Assembly: GCF_024448165.1 (NCBI RefSeq)
Contig: NZ_JAMOLN010000010.1
Location: 1-64,000 of the forward strand
Direction of reading: 5' to 3'
From: Streptomyces longispororuber
Lineage (GTDB): Bacteria; Actinomycetota; Actinomycetes; Streptomycetales; Streptomycetaceae
Length of the DNA: 64,000 nt
The position numbers and the translations under genes are program-made. The stretch's first letter is position 1, and the number at the start of each line of letters is the position of its first letter. The notes under the pieces are model-generated. The model worked only from the letters and a program-made list of their open reading frames with translations. It had not been told where the DNA came from and made no database searches. Below are positions 1 to 8,838 of this stretch, one piece after another.

Positions 1-1
1 T

Positions 2-103
2 GAATCCACCGCGTGGCTCGCCGCGGCCGCACTCTTCGCCGTCACCACCGGCGCTTGGCTCATCCGCCGAAGCCGACGAGGCCGTGGACACCGGACGCAC
101 TAG
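2..103 (+). CDS. C-terminal tail of a membrane-anchored protein (cut by window edge)
   Basis: The reading frame is open from the left edge to a TAG at 101-103 and encodes 33 residues: a run of about 18 hydrophobic residues (AWLAAAALFAVTTGAWLI) followed by a strongly basic tail (RRSRRGRGHR). This is the usual form of a C-terminal membrane anchor with a cytoplasmic positive-inside tail, as in sortase-anchored or single-span surface proteins. The rest of the gene lies outside the window, so the function cannot be judged. A strong hairpin 10 bp after the stop codon supports this being a real gene end. Confidence 0.5.
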   Translation, partial: ESTAWLAAAALFAVTTGAWLIRRSRRGRGHRTH

Positions 104-112
104 TCGCACAGA

Positions 113-164
113 GACATGGCCTGGGCCCGGCGCTGCACCTCGTGCGCCGGGCCCAGGCCATGTC
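113..164. terminator. Perfect 21-bp stem terminator hairpin
   Basis: Arms 113-133 and 144-164 are exact inverted complements (gacatggcctgggcccggcgc) around a 10-base loop. There is no U-tract, which is normal for streptomycete terminators. It closes the partial gene ending at 103. It also shows that the long open frame starting at 116 cannot use its first ATG as a sensible start, because that ATG lies inside the stem. Confidence 0.8.
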
Positions 165-304
165 GCCCACCAGAGCATCACCCCCTTCACACGGCACCCC
201 GCCGGACCGTCTGGCTCACGGGCCCCCAGCGAGCCGAAAGGACCAGCGCTCCACCAGAAGAGTTCGCTGGGACAGCGCAGTGCGCTCTCCCGGATGGGTT
301 AGCG

Positions 305-835
305 GTGACGGAGGTTGCGGATCTGGTCAACCTGACCGCGCCGCCACCCCCTGAGCACCTGGAACCACTACTCGCCACGCACGGCGTGGTACAGCGCGCG
401 CTGACCGCCGCGCAGGCCGAGACGATCTGGACATGGAGCCGGCGCCTGGCCGCGTGCTTCGGACCCCAGGACCTCGAAGAGCGGTGCCAGGAAATCAATA
501 CGCTTCTCGCCGACGCCTCCAGCCCCCCCCCCCGGATCTCCCTGCACGACGGCCGACCCCATCTGCACTACAGCGCCACCGGCGCCGACGCAGCCGCGCA
601 CATCCAAGCCGTCACCGCAGCCGGACTCGCCTACGTGGTGTGCTCCGCCGGCGCCGAACGGCTCGGGCGCTGCGCACGCCACGACTGCGGTCTGGCATTC
701 GTCGACACCTCCCGCAACGGCCGACGCGTCTACTGCTCCGTACGCTGCGCCAACAACGACGCCGTCGCACGCCACCGCGCGCGGGCCCACGCCGACGCCC
801 AGCCGTCGACCACGCGCAAGACCCGGCGAACGTAA
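305..835 (+). CDS. CGNR zinc-finger domain protein
   Basis: Predicted CGNR-type zinc-finger protein, a family usually thought to be DNA-binding and regulatory. The C-terminal part carries the diagnostic block: RLGRCARHDCGLAF (first Cys pair), then DTSRNGRRVYCS and RCANND (second Cys pair plus the CGN-like motif), then an Arg-rich tail. The upstream part (LVNLTAPPPP onward, about 100 residues) fits the ABATE-like domain that precedes the finger. The frame is open from 116, but that region overlaps the terminator, so I chose GTG 305, giving 176 aa; the start is uncertain because no clear ribosome site is visible. No operon partner. The third CGNR position reads A-N-N here rather than G-N. Confidence 0.7.
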   Translation: MTEVADLVNLTAPPPPEHLEPLLATHGVVQRALTAAQAETIWTWSRRLAACFGPQDLEERCQEINTLLADASSPPPRISLHDGRPHLHYSATGADAAAHIQAVTAAGLAYVVCSAGAERLGRCARHDCGLAFVDTSRNGRRVYCSVRCANNDAVARHRARAHADAQPSTTRKTRRT

Positions 836-1018
836 CCATCCCGGACACCGCCATTCCACGCCCCACACCCACGGGCGCCCCCGCAGACCTCGTTGGTCGC
901 ACCGGCCATGACCACCTCCCTCCTGGCCCGCCAGGGTTCGCCGACCATAGTCCCGTTCACCGACCCGGGCCTGGCCCGCTTCGGGTAGCGCCTGCCTGCA
1001 GCGCAAGGCCGAACCTGG

Positions 1019-1909
1019 TCACGGGGCCTCGAACCTCGTGACGGCCAGGGCCCTCTCCACCCGGGCCGCGGCAAGGTCGTCGTGGCGGATCACGAAGCTC
1101 GTGCAGTACTCCTCGTAGACCCTGGCTTCGCTGGCGAGCGACATCCATTCGTCCGTCAGCCGGTGCACTTCCTTCTCCAGGTGCGAATTCCAGTTCGCGA
1201 CCGGAATGGCGGGGATCTCGCCTGCCTTCTCGCGTCCCGCGAGGACCTGCTCCGCGATGCTCTTGATCACGTCTTCACCGGCATACCCGCCGATGACAAG
1301 GCCGGCGCCAGACGGCCAGAGGTCGTGGGACAGCGCACGGAGCTCGCCCAGGTGTGGCAGGTCGCGCTCAATGTATTGGACCAGCTGCTGCTGGAAGGAA
1401 GACATGTCGTCCCATTCGAGATCCTCCCAGTACTCGTGCCAGTCCTCGTCCTCGCTCTCCTGGAGCCACAGGGGCAGCTCGGCCCTGATCTCGGCACTGA
1501 CGTCGAACTGTTCACGGACATGCGCGGAGTCGGGGGCTTTTGCGACTGCGGTTTCGGTGCCGTTCGGTACCCACATCACCCGCGCGTACCTCCCGGTCCT
1601 GTCCCTGTGGTCCATCTCCTGGTCCACGAAGAAGAGCAGCGCGCCGTCCGCGGGCAGGCCGAAACCGTCGATTCTCGGCAGCGCCCCGCAGTCGACGGAA
1701 AGGAGAAACGGCAACGGGCTGTCCCCGGCGGACGGCCACGTCATGTCCACCGGTAGCCGGGGCTCCCCGCCGAACTGGCCGACCGGAGAGCCACCGGACG
1801 CCCTCGACAACCCGATCGTCAAACGAAGGTGCTGGCTGAACCTGCTGATCTCCTCGTCCGGGATGCCCAACTCAAGCGCTGCCCGGCGAAACTCTCCCCT
1901 GTGATCCAT
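1019..1909 (-). CDS. DUF1963 (YwqG-like) protein
   Basis: A 296-residue protein of the DUF1963/YwqG family. Recognisable pieces are the N-terminal LTIGLSRASGG, the core FGGEPRLPVDMTWP (a proline-rich Gly-x-Pro-x-Leu block typical of the family), PLPFLLSVDCGALP and the strand-like GALLFFVDQE. The C-terminal half contains LGGYAGEDV-like and QVLAGREKAGEIPAI segments. Family members are soluble and of unknown biochemical role, often found near polymorphic toxin or immunity loci. The gene stands alone: a noncoding stretch lies upstream, and the CGNR gene converges on it about 180 bp downstream. The ATG at 1909 has only a weak purine tract. Confidence 0.75.
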   Translation of the reverse strand: MDHRGEFRRAALELGIPDEEISRFSQHLRLTIGLSRASGGSPVGQFGGEPRLPVDMTWPSAGDSPLPFLLSVDCGALPRIDGFGLPADGALLFFVDQEMDHRDRTGRYARVMWVPNGTETAVAKAPDSAHVREQFDVSAEIRAELPLWLQESEDEDWHEYWEDLEWDDMSSFQQQLVQYIERDLPHLGELRALSHDLWPSGAGLVIGGYAGEDVIKSIAEQVLAGREKAGEIPAIPVANWNSHLEKEVHRLTDEWMSLASEARVYEEYCTSFVIRHDDLAAARVERALAVTRFEAP

Positions 1910-2573
1910 GCCCGAGAGAATAGAATCTTCTCAACTCTGCTCTGCCAGCGGCCTGTTACTGGGCTTGGGTGGCCCATACCCGCAGGCCCCGATCGAGGGA
2001 CTCCACGATCGGGGCGGCGTGCGCTGCCACGGCTCAGCGCCTTCCGGCCGCCGCGGTGCAGGGGTGCTGCTGTCCTGTCGGGCGGCCGGGCGCGGGCATT
2101 CGTGGAGTCCGCGGCGGACGAGATCCTGGACCTCACCCGACGCGAGCACGGCACCCCTGGCCGACACGGTGCCAACGTCCCCGAACACACCCAGCCACCC
2201 GGTTCCTGGGACTGCCTCGCTGACGAAGGAGAACTCGGCAACGCCCGCGGTCACAGCCTGTGCCCGCTGCCGTGCATAGTGTGTCGCTGAGTGGTTCGCG
2301 ATCACCCCAGGTGGCGTCTTCGCCCGTGGGTCCTTGTTCGCCGTGCGCGCCCAGGGTGTCGCTCTGCGACGAGTCGCGCTGATCAGTGTCGGAGTCCTGA
2401 GGGCCCACGGCAACGGGTCGCGGCGGGTCCGCCACCGCGACCGCCGGCAGCAACCGCTGTCCCTGTGCGGGACGTTGTCATTGCTCCTGCATGCGTCGTC
2501 ACGTGATCGCGACCGCTATACGGTTGCCCCGTATGCAGTTGCGGGTCTGGCCCGCTTCGCCGGTGAGGTGGCG
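1910..2573. other. Intergenic stretch with no recognisable gene
   Basis: Several open frames cross this 660-bp stretch on both strands, but none shows a known domain, a ribosome site or consistent codon bias. One plus-strand segment near 2100-2230 (residues like ADEILDLTRREHGTPG) is mildly protein-like and may be a very degraded gene. I call nothing here. Confidence 0.4.
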
Positions 2574-2609
2574 GTAGTGCTCGCGCCCAGCCATGGTCAC
2601 GAGCACTAC
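2574..2609. terminator. Hairpin terminator of the glucosidase operon
   Basis: A 10-bp perfect stem, gtagtgctcg (2574-2583) with cgagcactac (2600-2609), sits immediately beyond the stop codon of the leftward GH13 gene ending at 2613. Its position suits transcription termination of the five-gene sugar operon. Confidence 0.6.
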
Positions 2610-2612
2610 TCC

Positions 2613-4292
2613 CTACACGAGCCACCAGGCAGCGGAATGCGGTGGCTGCTTACCTTCCTCGAACTCCTCTACGGAGGACAGCAGCAGCGCCGCCGCCTCC
2701 GGGGCCGGCACCGGCGCGGGACCGCAGTTGACGGTGCACAGCAGTCGTCCGCGTCGGAAGGCGACGACGCCGTCCGGGCTGTCCGGGGGCCGGTGCCAGA
2801 CCAGGTCATCGTGGCGGAGGTCCGGGAGCGCCGAGCGCAGCGCGAGCGCGGCCCGGTACAGGTGCAAGGTGGATTCGGCCCTGCCCTCCTGTTCATCGGC
2901 TCCGTACGACGCGAACCACCGCGGTTGCGGCAGCCATGCGGCCGGAGCCGAGGTGAACCCGTACGACGGGGCGTCCGCCTGCCAGGGCAGCGGGACCCGG
3001 CAGCCGTCGCGGCCCCGGCGCGCACCGGCCGAGCGGTGGTACATCGGGTCCTGCAACACCGACACCGGAAGGTCGACCACCTCGGCCAGGCCCAGCTCCT
3101 CCCCCTGGTACAGGTACACCGATCCGGGCAGCGCCAGCATCATGAGCAGGGCGGCCCGGGCCCGGCGCTCGCCCAGGGGCACGTCGCCCGCGTCGCCACC
3201 GGGCTCACCGCCCGCGTAGCGCGTCACGACGCGCGGCATGTCGTGGTTGTTGAGCACCCAGCTGACCGCGGAGCCGGACGCCGTGACGGCGTCCACGCCG
3301 CGCCGGATGACGTCGTGGAAGGCCGTCGCGTCCCAGTCGGTGCGCAGGAACTCGAAGAGGAAGCTCTGGTGGAGCTCGTCGGGGCGCTGGTAGAGCGCCA
3401 CTTGGCGGGGGTCGAGCACGCCAATCTCCCCGACGAGGACGCGGGCGCGGCCGTCCCGCTCCTCGTACGCGTCGGTGAGCGCGCGCCACCGGCGCCAGAC
3501 GTCGTGGACCTCGGGGCGGTTCCAGGCCGCGGAGTTGACGGGGTCGCCGGTGGTCTCGTCGAGCGCAGCCTGCGGGTCGTCCGGCAGTCCGGGCTGCTTG
3601 TGGAGGCCGTGGGCGACGTCGATCCTGAAGCCGTCCACGCCCAGGTCCAGCCAGAACCGCAGGACCGACTCGAAGTAGTCGCCGACGCGTGGGTCGGCCC
3701 AGTTGAAGTCGGCCTGTTCGGGGGCGAAGGAGTGCAGGTACCACTGGCCGGGCCGGCCGTCGGCCGTCGTCGTGCGGGCCCACGAGGAGCCGCCGAAGAT
3801 GGAGCGCCAGTTGTTGGGAGGTTCGGCTCCGTCCGGGCCCTGGCCGTCGGCGAAGTGGAACAGGGCGCGCTCGGGGCTGCCGGGAGCGGCCGTCAGTGCC
3901 GCCCGGAACCAGGGGTGGTCGGTGGAGCAGTGGTTCGGCACGATGTCGATCATGACGCGCAGCCCCAACGCGTGGGCCCGGTCGATGACTTGACGCATCA
4001 GGTCCAGATCACCGAAGCGGGGGTCCACGCCCTCGTAGTCGGCGACGTCGTACCCGTGGTCGTGCTGGGGCGAGGGATAGAACGGGCTGAGCCAGATCGC
4101 GTCCACGCCGAGGCGGCGCAGGTAGGGAAGGCGGTCGAGGACGCCGCCCAGGTCACCCGTTCCCGTGCCGGTGGAGTCACGGAAGCTGCGGATGTAGATC
4201 TGGTAGACGACCGCCGTGCGCCACCAGGGATCGTCGCCCGGGGCGGACAGTGCGAGGTCGCGGGTGGCGGGAGCAGGTGCGGTGGTGCTCAT
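2613..4292 (-). CDS. GH13 alpha-glucosidase / oligo-1,6-glucosidase
   Basis: Cytoplasmic family GH13 hydrolase expected to release glucose from imported malto-oligosaccharides or related alpha-glucosides. The start WWRTAVVYQIYIRSF is the classic N-terminus. The catalytic signatures are present: region I DIVPNH, region II DGFRIDVAHGL (Asp nucleophile), region III VGEIGVLD (Glu acid/base) and region IV NNHDMPR. Length (559 aa from the ATG at 4292) fits intracellular alpha-glucosidases. The frame continues upstream to 4382, but MSTTAPAP at 4292 is the natural start. It is the last gene of the regulator-binding protein-permease operon, 97 bp after the second permease, and the gap holds a strong hairpin. 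Substrate (maltose, isomaltose or trehalose-like) cannot be decided from sequence. Confidence 0.93.
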   Translation of the reverse strand: MSTTAPAPATRDLALSAPGDDPWWRTAVVYQIYIRSFRDSTGTGTGDLGGVLDRLPYLRRLGVDAIWLSPFYPSPQHDHGYDVADYEGVDPRFGDLDLMRQVIDRAHALGLRVMIDIVPNHCSTDHPWFRAALTAAPGSPERALFHFADGQGPDGAEPPNNWRSIFGGSSWARTTTADGRPGQWYLHSFAPEQADFNWADPRVGDYFESVLRFWLDLGVDGFRIDVAHGLHKQPGLPDDPQAALDETTGDPVNSAAWNRPEVHDVWRRWRALTDAYEERDGRARVLVGEIGVLDPRQVALYQRPDELHQSFLFEFLRTDWDATAFHDVIRRGVDAVTASGSAVSWVLNNHDMPRVVTRYAGGEPGGDAGDVPLGERRARAALLMMLALPGSVYLYQGEELGLAEVVDLPVSVLQDPMYHRSAGARRGRDGCRVPLPWQADAPSYGFTSAPAAWLPQPRWFASYGADEQEGRAESTLHLYRAALALRSALPDLRHDDLVWHRPPDSPDGVVAFRRGRLLCTVNCGPAPVPAPEAAALLLSSVEEFEEGKQPPHSAAWWLV

Positions 4293-4354
4293 GCAGGATT
4301 CGCTTGGCTCTCTGAGGAGTCTGAAAGGGGGCAGTGCGGTACGGGGGTCGGTCG

Positions 4355-4383
4355 CGTGGGGCGGCGCTGTCCGCCGCCCCACG
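4355..4383. terminator. Intercistronic hairpin between permease and glucosidase genes
   Basis: Perfect 12-bp GC stem: cgtggggcggcg (4355-4366) pairs with cgccgccccacg (4372-4383) around a 5-base loop. It lies 7 bp past the permease stop and 62 bp before the glucosidase start. It may terminate most transcripts, or protect the 3' end of the transporter mRNA, so that hydrolase level is set separately from the permeases. Confidence 0.7.
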
Positions 4384-4389
4384 GTGGGC

Positions 4390-5286
4390 TCACTCCTTGA
4401 GTGCTCCCGCGTTTCCGCCGCGCACGAAGTGGCGTTGGAAGACGAAGAAGACGATCGCGACCGGAACCGTCGCGAGCAGGGCGGCGGTGAGCTTCAGCGG
4501 GTACTGGGTGCCGGCTCCGAGACCGCCCGAGACGAACTGGGCCAGACCGGTGGTCAGCGTGGCGTGGTCGGCGGACTGGGCGGTGACCACGAAGTGGGTG
4601 AACTCGTTCCACGAGCCCTGGAAGGACAGGATCGTGAGGGTGATCAGCGCGGGCCTGGCCATCGGCAGTACCACCGACCAGTAGGTGCGCAGGATGCCGG
4701 CGCCGTCGACGCGGGCCGCCTCCTCGATCTCCCGCGGAACGGACTCGAAGAACTGCTTCATGACGAAGACACCGACGGCGTCCACCAGCAGCGGCACGAT
4801 CATCGCCGTGTAGGTGTCGTAGATGCCCAGGTACTGCACCACCAGGAACTTGGGGATCATCAGGATGACGCCGGGCACGGCCATCACGGAGATGAGCAGC
4901 ACGGTCAGCAGTCCGCGGCCGCGGAAGCGCAGCCGGGCGAGCGCGTAGCCGGCCAGCGAGTCGAAGAAGACCCGTCCCGCGGTGACGACCAGGGCGATGA
5001 ACACGGAGTTGCCCAGCCAGGTCGGGAACGCCACGCCCTCCGCGCCGCTGAACAGCTGCCGGTAGGACGCCAGCGAGAACGGGTCCGGTACGAGACCGAG
5101 GGGCGAGGCGGCGGCCTGCGGATCGGTCTTGAACGACGTCGCCAGCTGAAGGACGAACGGCATCAAGTAGGCCAGCGCCACCGCCGACATCACCAGCGTG
5201 GCCACGAGCCGCGCGGTGCGCCGCCGCTCACCCGACCGGCTCCGCGCCGTGTCCGGTGCAGGCTTGGTCATCGTCGGAGCGGTCAT
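4390..5286 (-). CDS. Sugar ABC transporter permease, MalG type
   Basis: Inner-membrane permease of the carbohydrate uptake type 1 family. The protein (298 aa) has a basic N-terminus (SRSGERRRTAR), about six transmembrane segments (for example VATLVMSAVALAYLMPFVL and LLTVLLISVMAVPGVILMI) and the coupling-helix motif EEAARVDGAGILRTYWSVVLP (EAA loop), which docks the ATPase. The ATG at 5286 overlaps the stop codon of the preceding permease gene as ATGA, so the two are translationally coupled. No ATPase gene is present in the operon; streptomycetes usually energise such importers with the shared MsiK ATPase encoded elsewhere. Confidence 0.93.
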   Translation of the reverse strand: MTAPTMTKPAPDTARSRSGERRRTARLVATLVMSAVALAYLMPFVLQLATSFKTDPQAAASPLGLVPDPFSLASYRQLFSGAEGVAFPTWLGNSVFIALVVTAGRVFFDSLAGYALARLRFRGRGLLTVLLISVMAVPGVILMIPKFLVVQYLGIYDTYTAMIVPLLVDAVGVFVMKQFFESVPREIEEAARVDGAGILRTYWSVVLPMARPALITLTILSFQGSWNEFTHFVVTAQSADHATLTTGLAQFVSGGLGAGTQYPLKLTAALLATVPVAIVFFVFQRHFVRGGNAGALKE

Positions 5287-6410
5287 CGGGCGGTCCTCCT
5301 CGTGCGGCGCCGTCCACGGCCGTCGCGCTCCCGCAGCACGAAGCGCTGGATCCCGGTCATCACGAGGATGATCGCCAGCAGGACGAAGGAGATCGCCGCG
5401 CCGGTCCCGTACTGCGCGTCCTTGAAGCTCAGGCTGTAGGAGAGGAAGGCGGGGGTCAGGGTGGTGTTCGCGGGCTGGCCCTGGCTCATCACGTACACCT
5501 GGTCGAACACCTGCCAGGTGCCGATCAGACCGAGCGTGATCACCAGGAAGAGGACGGGGCGCAGCGCCGGCAGGATGACGTGGCGCAGCGTCTGCCGGCG
5601 GTTGGCGCCGTCGAGGCGGGCGGACTCCAACTGGGCCTCGGGGATGTCCTGCAGGGCGGCGAGGAACATCAGCATGAAGGTGCCGGACGTCGTCCAGATC
5701 ACCAGCAGGATGATGGTGCACATCGCGACGGACGGTCCGGACAGCCAGTCCCACCAGGACAGACCGAGCGCACCATGGTCGGCGAGTGCGGCGGGCGGGC
5801 TGTCCGGGTCGACGAGACCGATCGAGCCGAGCGCCACCCACACGAGTCCCCGTGCGTCGGTGAACCAGTTCGGGCCCTGGATGCCGACCCACTTCAGCAG
5901 ACTGTTGACGGCTCCGCTGCTCTGGAACAGGAAGAGGAACACCGTGGACACAGCGATGGAGCTGGTGACGGACGGGAAGTAGAACGCCGTGCGGAACACG
6001 CCCTTGCCCTTGAGTCGCCGCTGGTTGACGGCGAGGGCCAGGCCCAGCGCGAGCGCCGTCTGCAGCGGGACGACCAGCAGCACGTAGTAGAGGTTGTTGC
6101 GCAGGGACGTCATGAACAGCGTCCGGGTCAGGCCCTGGTCGGCGAACAGGCCCTTGTAGTTGTCGAGGCCGACGAAGTCGGCGGCTCCGGAGAACGGGTT
6201 CGACTGGCCGTCCCAGTTCAGCAGGCTCACCCACAGGGCCATGACGACGGGGAGCGCCAGGAACAGGCCGAGCACCACGACCATGGGGCTGACGAAGGCC
6301 CAGCCCCACAGTCCTTGGCGGCCCTCGCGGCGCGATCGGCGCCGCACGGCCGAGGGGACGTGCCGTCCCGGATCGGTGCCCGATGTGCTGGTGGCGGTGA
6401 CGGTGGTCAT
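5283..6410 (-). CDS. Sugar ABC transporter permease, MalF type
   Basis: Partner permease of 375 residues. It begins with a long cytoplasmic tail (RRRSRREGRQG) and then membrane segments such as WAFVSPMVVVLGLFLALPVVMALWV, which is the characteristic MalF-type first helix. The EAA loop reads ESARLDGANRRQTLRHVILP. A hydrophilic periplasmic insertion around residues 165-230 (GIQGPNWFTDARG onward) is typical of MalF-like subunits. The start ATG at 6410 overlaps the stop of the binding protein gene (ATGA), and the stop overlaps the next permease in the same way, giving a tightly coupled trio. Confidence 0.93.
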   Translation of the reverse strand: MTTVTATSTSGTDPGRHVPSAVRRRSRREGRQGLWGWAFVSPMVVVLGLFLALPVVMALWVSLLNWDGQSNPFSGAADFVGLDNYKGLFADQGLTRTLFMTSLRNNLYYVLLVVPLQTALALGLALAVNQRRLKGKGVFRTAFYFPSVTSSIAVSTVFLFLFQSSGAVNSLLKWVGIQGPNWFTDARGLVWVALGSIGLVDPDSPPAALADHGALGLSWWDWLSGPSVAMCTIILLVIWTTSGTFMLMFLAALQDIPEAQLESARLDGANRRQTLRHVILPALRPVLFLVITLGLIGTWQVFDQVYVMSQGQPANTTLTPAFLSYSLSFKDAQYGTGAAISFVLLAIILVMTGIQRFVLRERDGRGRRRTRRTAR

Positions 6411-7648
6411 CGTGCGTTACCGCCCAGGACGCTCGCACCGTTCCTCTGCAGGTCGCTGAGCAGCTTCTTCGGTTCGCTGTCCGCGAGTTGCGCCAGGGAG
6501 GTGTTGAACTCCGCCATGACCTGCCGCATTCCGGGTGCGGTCACGGGCAGCTGGGCGTGGGCGGCGCCGTCGGCCCATGCGGTCGCCCCGGGGTTCTGCT
6601 GCTTGTACGTGTCGAGGAGAGTCGTCTTCGACGGCATGACGCCGAGCGTCTTGGCGAACTTCAACTGGGTCGCGTCGGCGGTGAGTTGCTCGATCAGGCT
6701 GACGGCGGCGTCGTGGTGCCTGCTCTTGGCGGCGACACCCCAGCAGTTGGTGAAGGCCATCGTGCCCTGGCCGCCGGGGCCCTCCGGCAGGGGGAGCACC
6801 TTGTACGCGGTGTCGGGGTAGTCCTTCTTCATCGCCCCGGCCAGCCAGTTGCCCTCGACGGTCATCGCGGCCCTGCCCTTGCCGAAGGCCTCGCCGCCCC
6901 ACCCGGACCCCAGGTCCTTCGGGTACGTCAGGACGCCTTCGCCGAGCAGCTTCTTGACGAACGTCAGCGCTTTCACGTTGGCGGCGTCGGTGGCCGTCAT
7001 CCTGGTCTGGCCGGGGTTCGTCAGCCATGACCCGGACTGCTTGAAGAAGGCGCCGATCTCGGCGTAGTCGGGGTTGAAGGAGAGACCCGTGACGCCCTTC
7101 CCGGTGAGCTTCCCAGCGACGCGTTCCAGCTCTTCCCACGTCTTGGGATAGTCGGCCTCGGTGAGCCCGGCCTTCTTCCACAAGGTGGTGTTCACCGCGA
7201 GCCCGAGGGTCGACTGGTCCTTCGGCGCGCAGTACAGCTTGTCGTCGTAGGTGAAGGCCCGGGTGAGGACGGGGCTGAAGTCGTCGCGGTCCTCGAGCTT
7301 GTCCCCGTAGGCGTACAGCGCGCCACGCTGGGCGTACGTGGAGAACTGGTCGCCGGATGTGTAGAACACGTCCGGCGGGTTGCTGCCCGCGAAGGCCTGG
7401 CCGAGCTGCTGGTCGATGTTCTGGGCGACGTCCACCGTGACGGAGTTGCCCGAGTCCTTCGCCCAGGCGGCGGCCGCCTCCTTCACCGCACTGGTCTCGG
7501 CGGGGCCGGAGGTGGCTATCAGGACCTTGATCTCCTGCTTGCCCGAGTTCTCCTGCCCGGAGCCCTGGTCGAATCCCGACGAGCAGGCCGTGGAGAGCAG
7601 ACAGACCGACAGAACGCCGGCGACAAGAGGCAGTTGGGTGCGGCTCAT
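6407..7648 (-). CDS. Sugar-binding lipoprotein of ABC importer
   Basis: Extracellular solute-binding protein, 413 aa. The N-terminus is a lipoprotein signal with hydrophobic core LPLVAGVLSVCLL and lipobox LSTAC, so the mature protein begins with a lipidated Cys around residue 22. Family 1 binding-protein features include the first strand EIKVLIATSGPAET, GSNPPDVFYTSGDQF, LAVNTTLWKKAGL and a C-terminal two-lobe pattern. The ribosome site aaagga lies 5-10 bases before the ATG. First transport gene, 57 bp downstream of the LacI regulator and probably transcribed with it. The transported ligand is inferred to be an alpha-glucoside because of the linked GH13 and debranching enzymes. Confidence 0.93.
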   Translation of the reverse strand: MSRTQLPLVAGVLSVCLLSTACSSGFDQGSGQENSGKQEIKVLIATSGPAETSAVKEAAAAWAKDSGNSVTVDVAQNIDQQLGQAFAGSNPPDVFYTSGDQFSTYAQRGALYAYGDKLEDRDDFSPVLTRAFTYDDKLYCAPKDQSTLGLAVNTTLWKKAGLTEADYPKTWEELERVAGKLTGKGVTGLSFNPDYAEIGAFFKQSGSWLTNPGQTRMTATDAANVKALTFVKKLLGEGVLTYPKDLGSGWGGEAFGKGRAAMTVEGNWLAGAMKKDYPDTAYKVLPLPEGPGGQGTMAFTNCWGVAAKSRHHDAAVSLIEQLTADATQLKFAKTLGVMPSKTTLLDTYKQQNPGATAWADGAAHAQLPVTAPGMRQVMAEFNTSLAQLADSEPKKLLSDLQRNGASVLGGNAR

Positions 7649-7705
7649 GATCGTTCCTTTGATGAAGGCGAGTGCCGTGTGGCGACGGGGGAAGGGGCTG
7701 CGGGG

Positions 7706-8758
7706 TCAGGCGCCCGCGGCAGTGGGTCCGGAGCTGTCCCTGACCACGAGCCGGGGCGTCAACAGCCGTTGCCCATAGGGGCGCCGGGGGTCGGCGATCC
7801 GCTCGACGAGCATCCGCACGCATTCCGCGGCGGCCCCTTCGAGCGGCTGCTCGACGGAGGTCAGCGGCGGGTCGAGGAGCTCCGCGAAGGGCGAGTCGTC
7901 GAAGCCGGTCACCGCGACGTCCGCGCCCGGCCGTTGCCCGCGCTCCCGCAGCGCGTCGTAGCAGCCCAGCGCCAGCGCGTCACTCACGGCCACGATCGCG
8001 GTCACACCCTGGTCCAGCAGCGCGCTCGCGGCCCGGCGGGCGGCGTCGGGCCGGTTGGCGGCCGCCGCGGTGAGCCCCCGCACGGGCAGGCCGTGCCGCT
8101 TCATGGTGCGCCGCCAGCCCTCCGTACGGTCGTCACCGGTTCCACTGCCGGCAGGCCAGCCCAGCAGACCGATCTTCCGGTGCCCGGCCGCGACCATGTG
8201 CTCGGTCGCGGCCTCGATGCCCGCCGCGCCGTCGACGTCCACCCAGTCGCCGAAGTCCTCGTCGCTCCAGGAGCGGCCGAACGCGGCGAAGGGCACGGAC
8301 CGGTCGTGCAGCCAGCGGTGGCGCGGGTCGTCGATGCCGGTGCGGTCCAGGACGAACGCGTCGACGGCCTGCTCCCCCAGCAGTTCGTCGTAGCGCTCGA
8401 TCTCCTGCTCACGGGAGTCGACGGAGAACACCAGGAGCCGGTACCCGGCCGCGGCCGCCAGCGCGTGCAGGAAGCGGTCGTTGACCGCGTTGGAACGCCC
8501 GGCGACACTGCGTTCGAGGGCGAAGCCGATCGTCCGCGACTCACGCCGGCGCAACGAGCGGGCCGCGGTGTGCGGCCGGTACCCGAGCTCCTCGATGGCG
8601 GCCTTCACCCGGGCCAGTGTCTCGGGCCGCAGCAGCTCGGGGTTGTTGAGCGCATTGGACACCGTCTGCTTGCCCACCTCGGCACGGCGGGCCACATCGG
8701 CCATCGTCGGCGGCCGCGACCCCGATCCTGAACTCCCGCCGGGAACATCTTTGTTCAT
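7706..8758 (-). CDS. LacI-family repressor of the alpha-glucoside operon
   Basis: A 350-residue LacI/GalR regulator. The HTH occupies residues about 18-65: TMADVARRAEVGKQTVSNALNN, followed by the hinge-helix stretch LGYRPHTAARSLRR. The effector domain begins RTIGFALERS and ends with the family signature TGFDDSPFAELLDPPLTSVEQP. It is the first gene of the leftward operon and is divergent from the debranching enzyme gene. Two identical palindromes 46-80 bp upstream of its ATG are the likely operators, so it should repress itself, the transporter and the divergent enzyme until a sugar inducer is bound. The ATG at 8758 (MNKDVPGG) follows only a weak purine stretch. Confidence 0.92.
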   Translation of the reverse strand: MNKDVPGGSSGSGSRPPTMADVARRAEVGKQTVSNALNNPELLRPETLARVKAAIEELGYRPHTAARSLRRRESRTIGFALERSVAGRSNAVNDRFLHALAAAAGYRLLVFSVDSREQEIERYDELLGEQAVDAFVLDRTGIDDPRHRWLHDRSVPFAAFGRSWSDEDFGDWVDVDGAAGIEAATEHMVAAGHRKIGLLGWPAGSGTGDDRTEGWRRTMKRHGLPVRGLTAAAANRPDAARRAASALLDQGVTAIVAVSDALALGCYDALRERGQRPGADVAVTGFDDSPFAELLDPPLTSVEQPLEGAAAECVRMLVERIADPRRPYGQRLLTPRLVVRDSSGPTAAGA

Positions 8759-8803
8759 TTCAATCCATACAGAACGTCGGGTACGGTGTGGACACGAACC
8801 GAA

Positions 8804-8838
8804 TTGGATCGATCCAACGCTTGATTGGATCGATCCAA
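8804..8838. promoter_or_regulatory. Tandem LacI-type operators (two identical palindromes)
   Basis: The perfect 14-bp palindrome TTGGATCGATCCAA occurs at 8804-8817 and again at 8825-8838, exactly 21 bp apart, so both sit on the same face of the helix. They lie between the divergent LacI operon (start 8758) and the debranching enzyme (start 8902). The symmetry with a central CG fits LacI/GalR operators. The regulator beside them is the obvious ligand, which is inference. Confidence 0.85.

Noticed and set aside
2334..4400. 688-residue open frame on the plus strand opposite the GH13 gene
   Set aside because: It is an Arg/Gly/Val-rich antisense shadow produced by GC-biased codons. The minus strand carries a complete GH13 protein with catalytic motifs.
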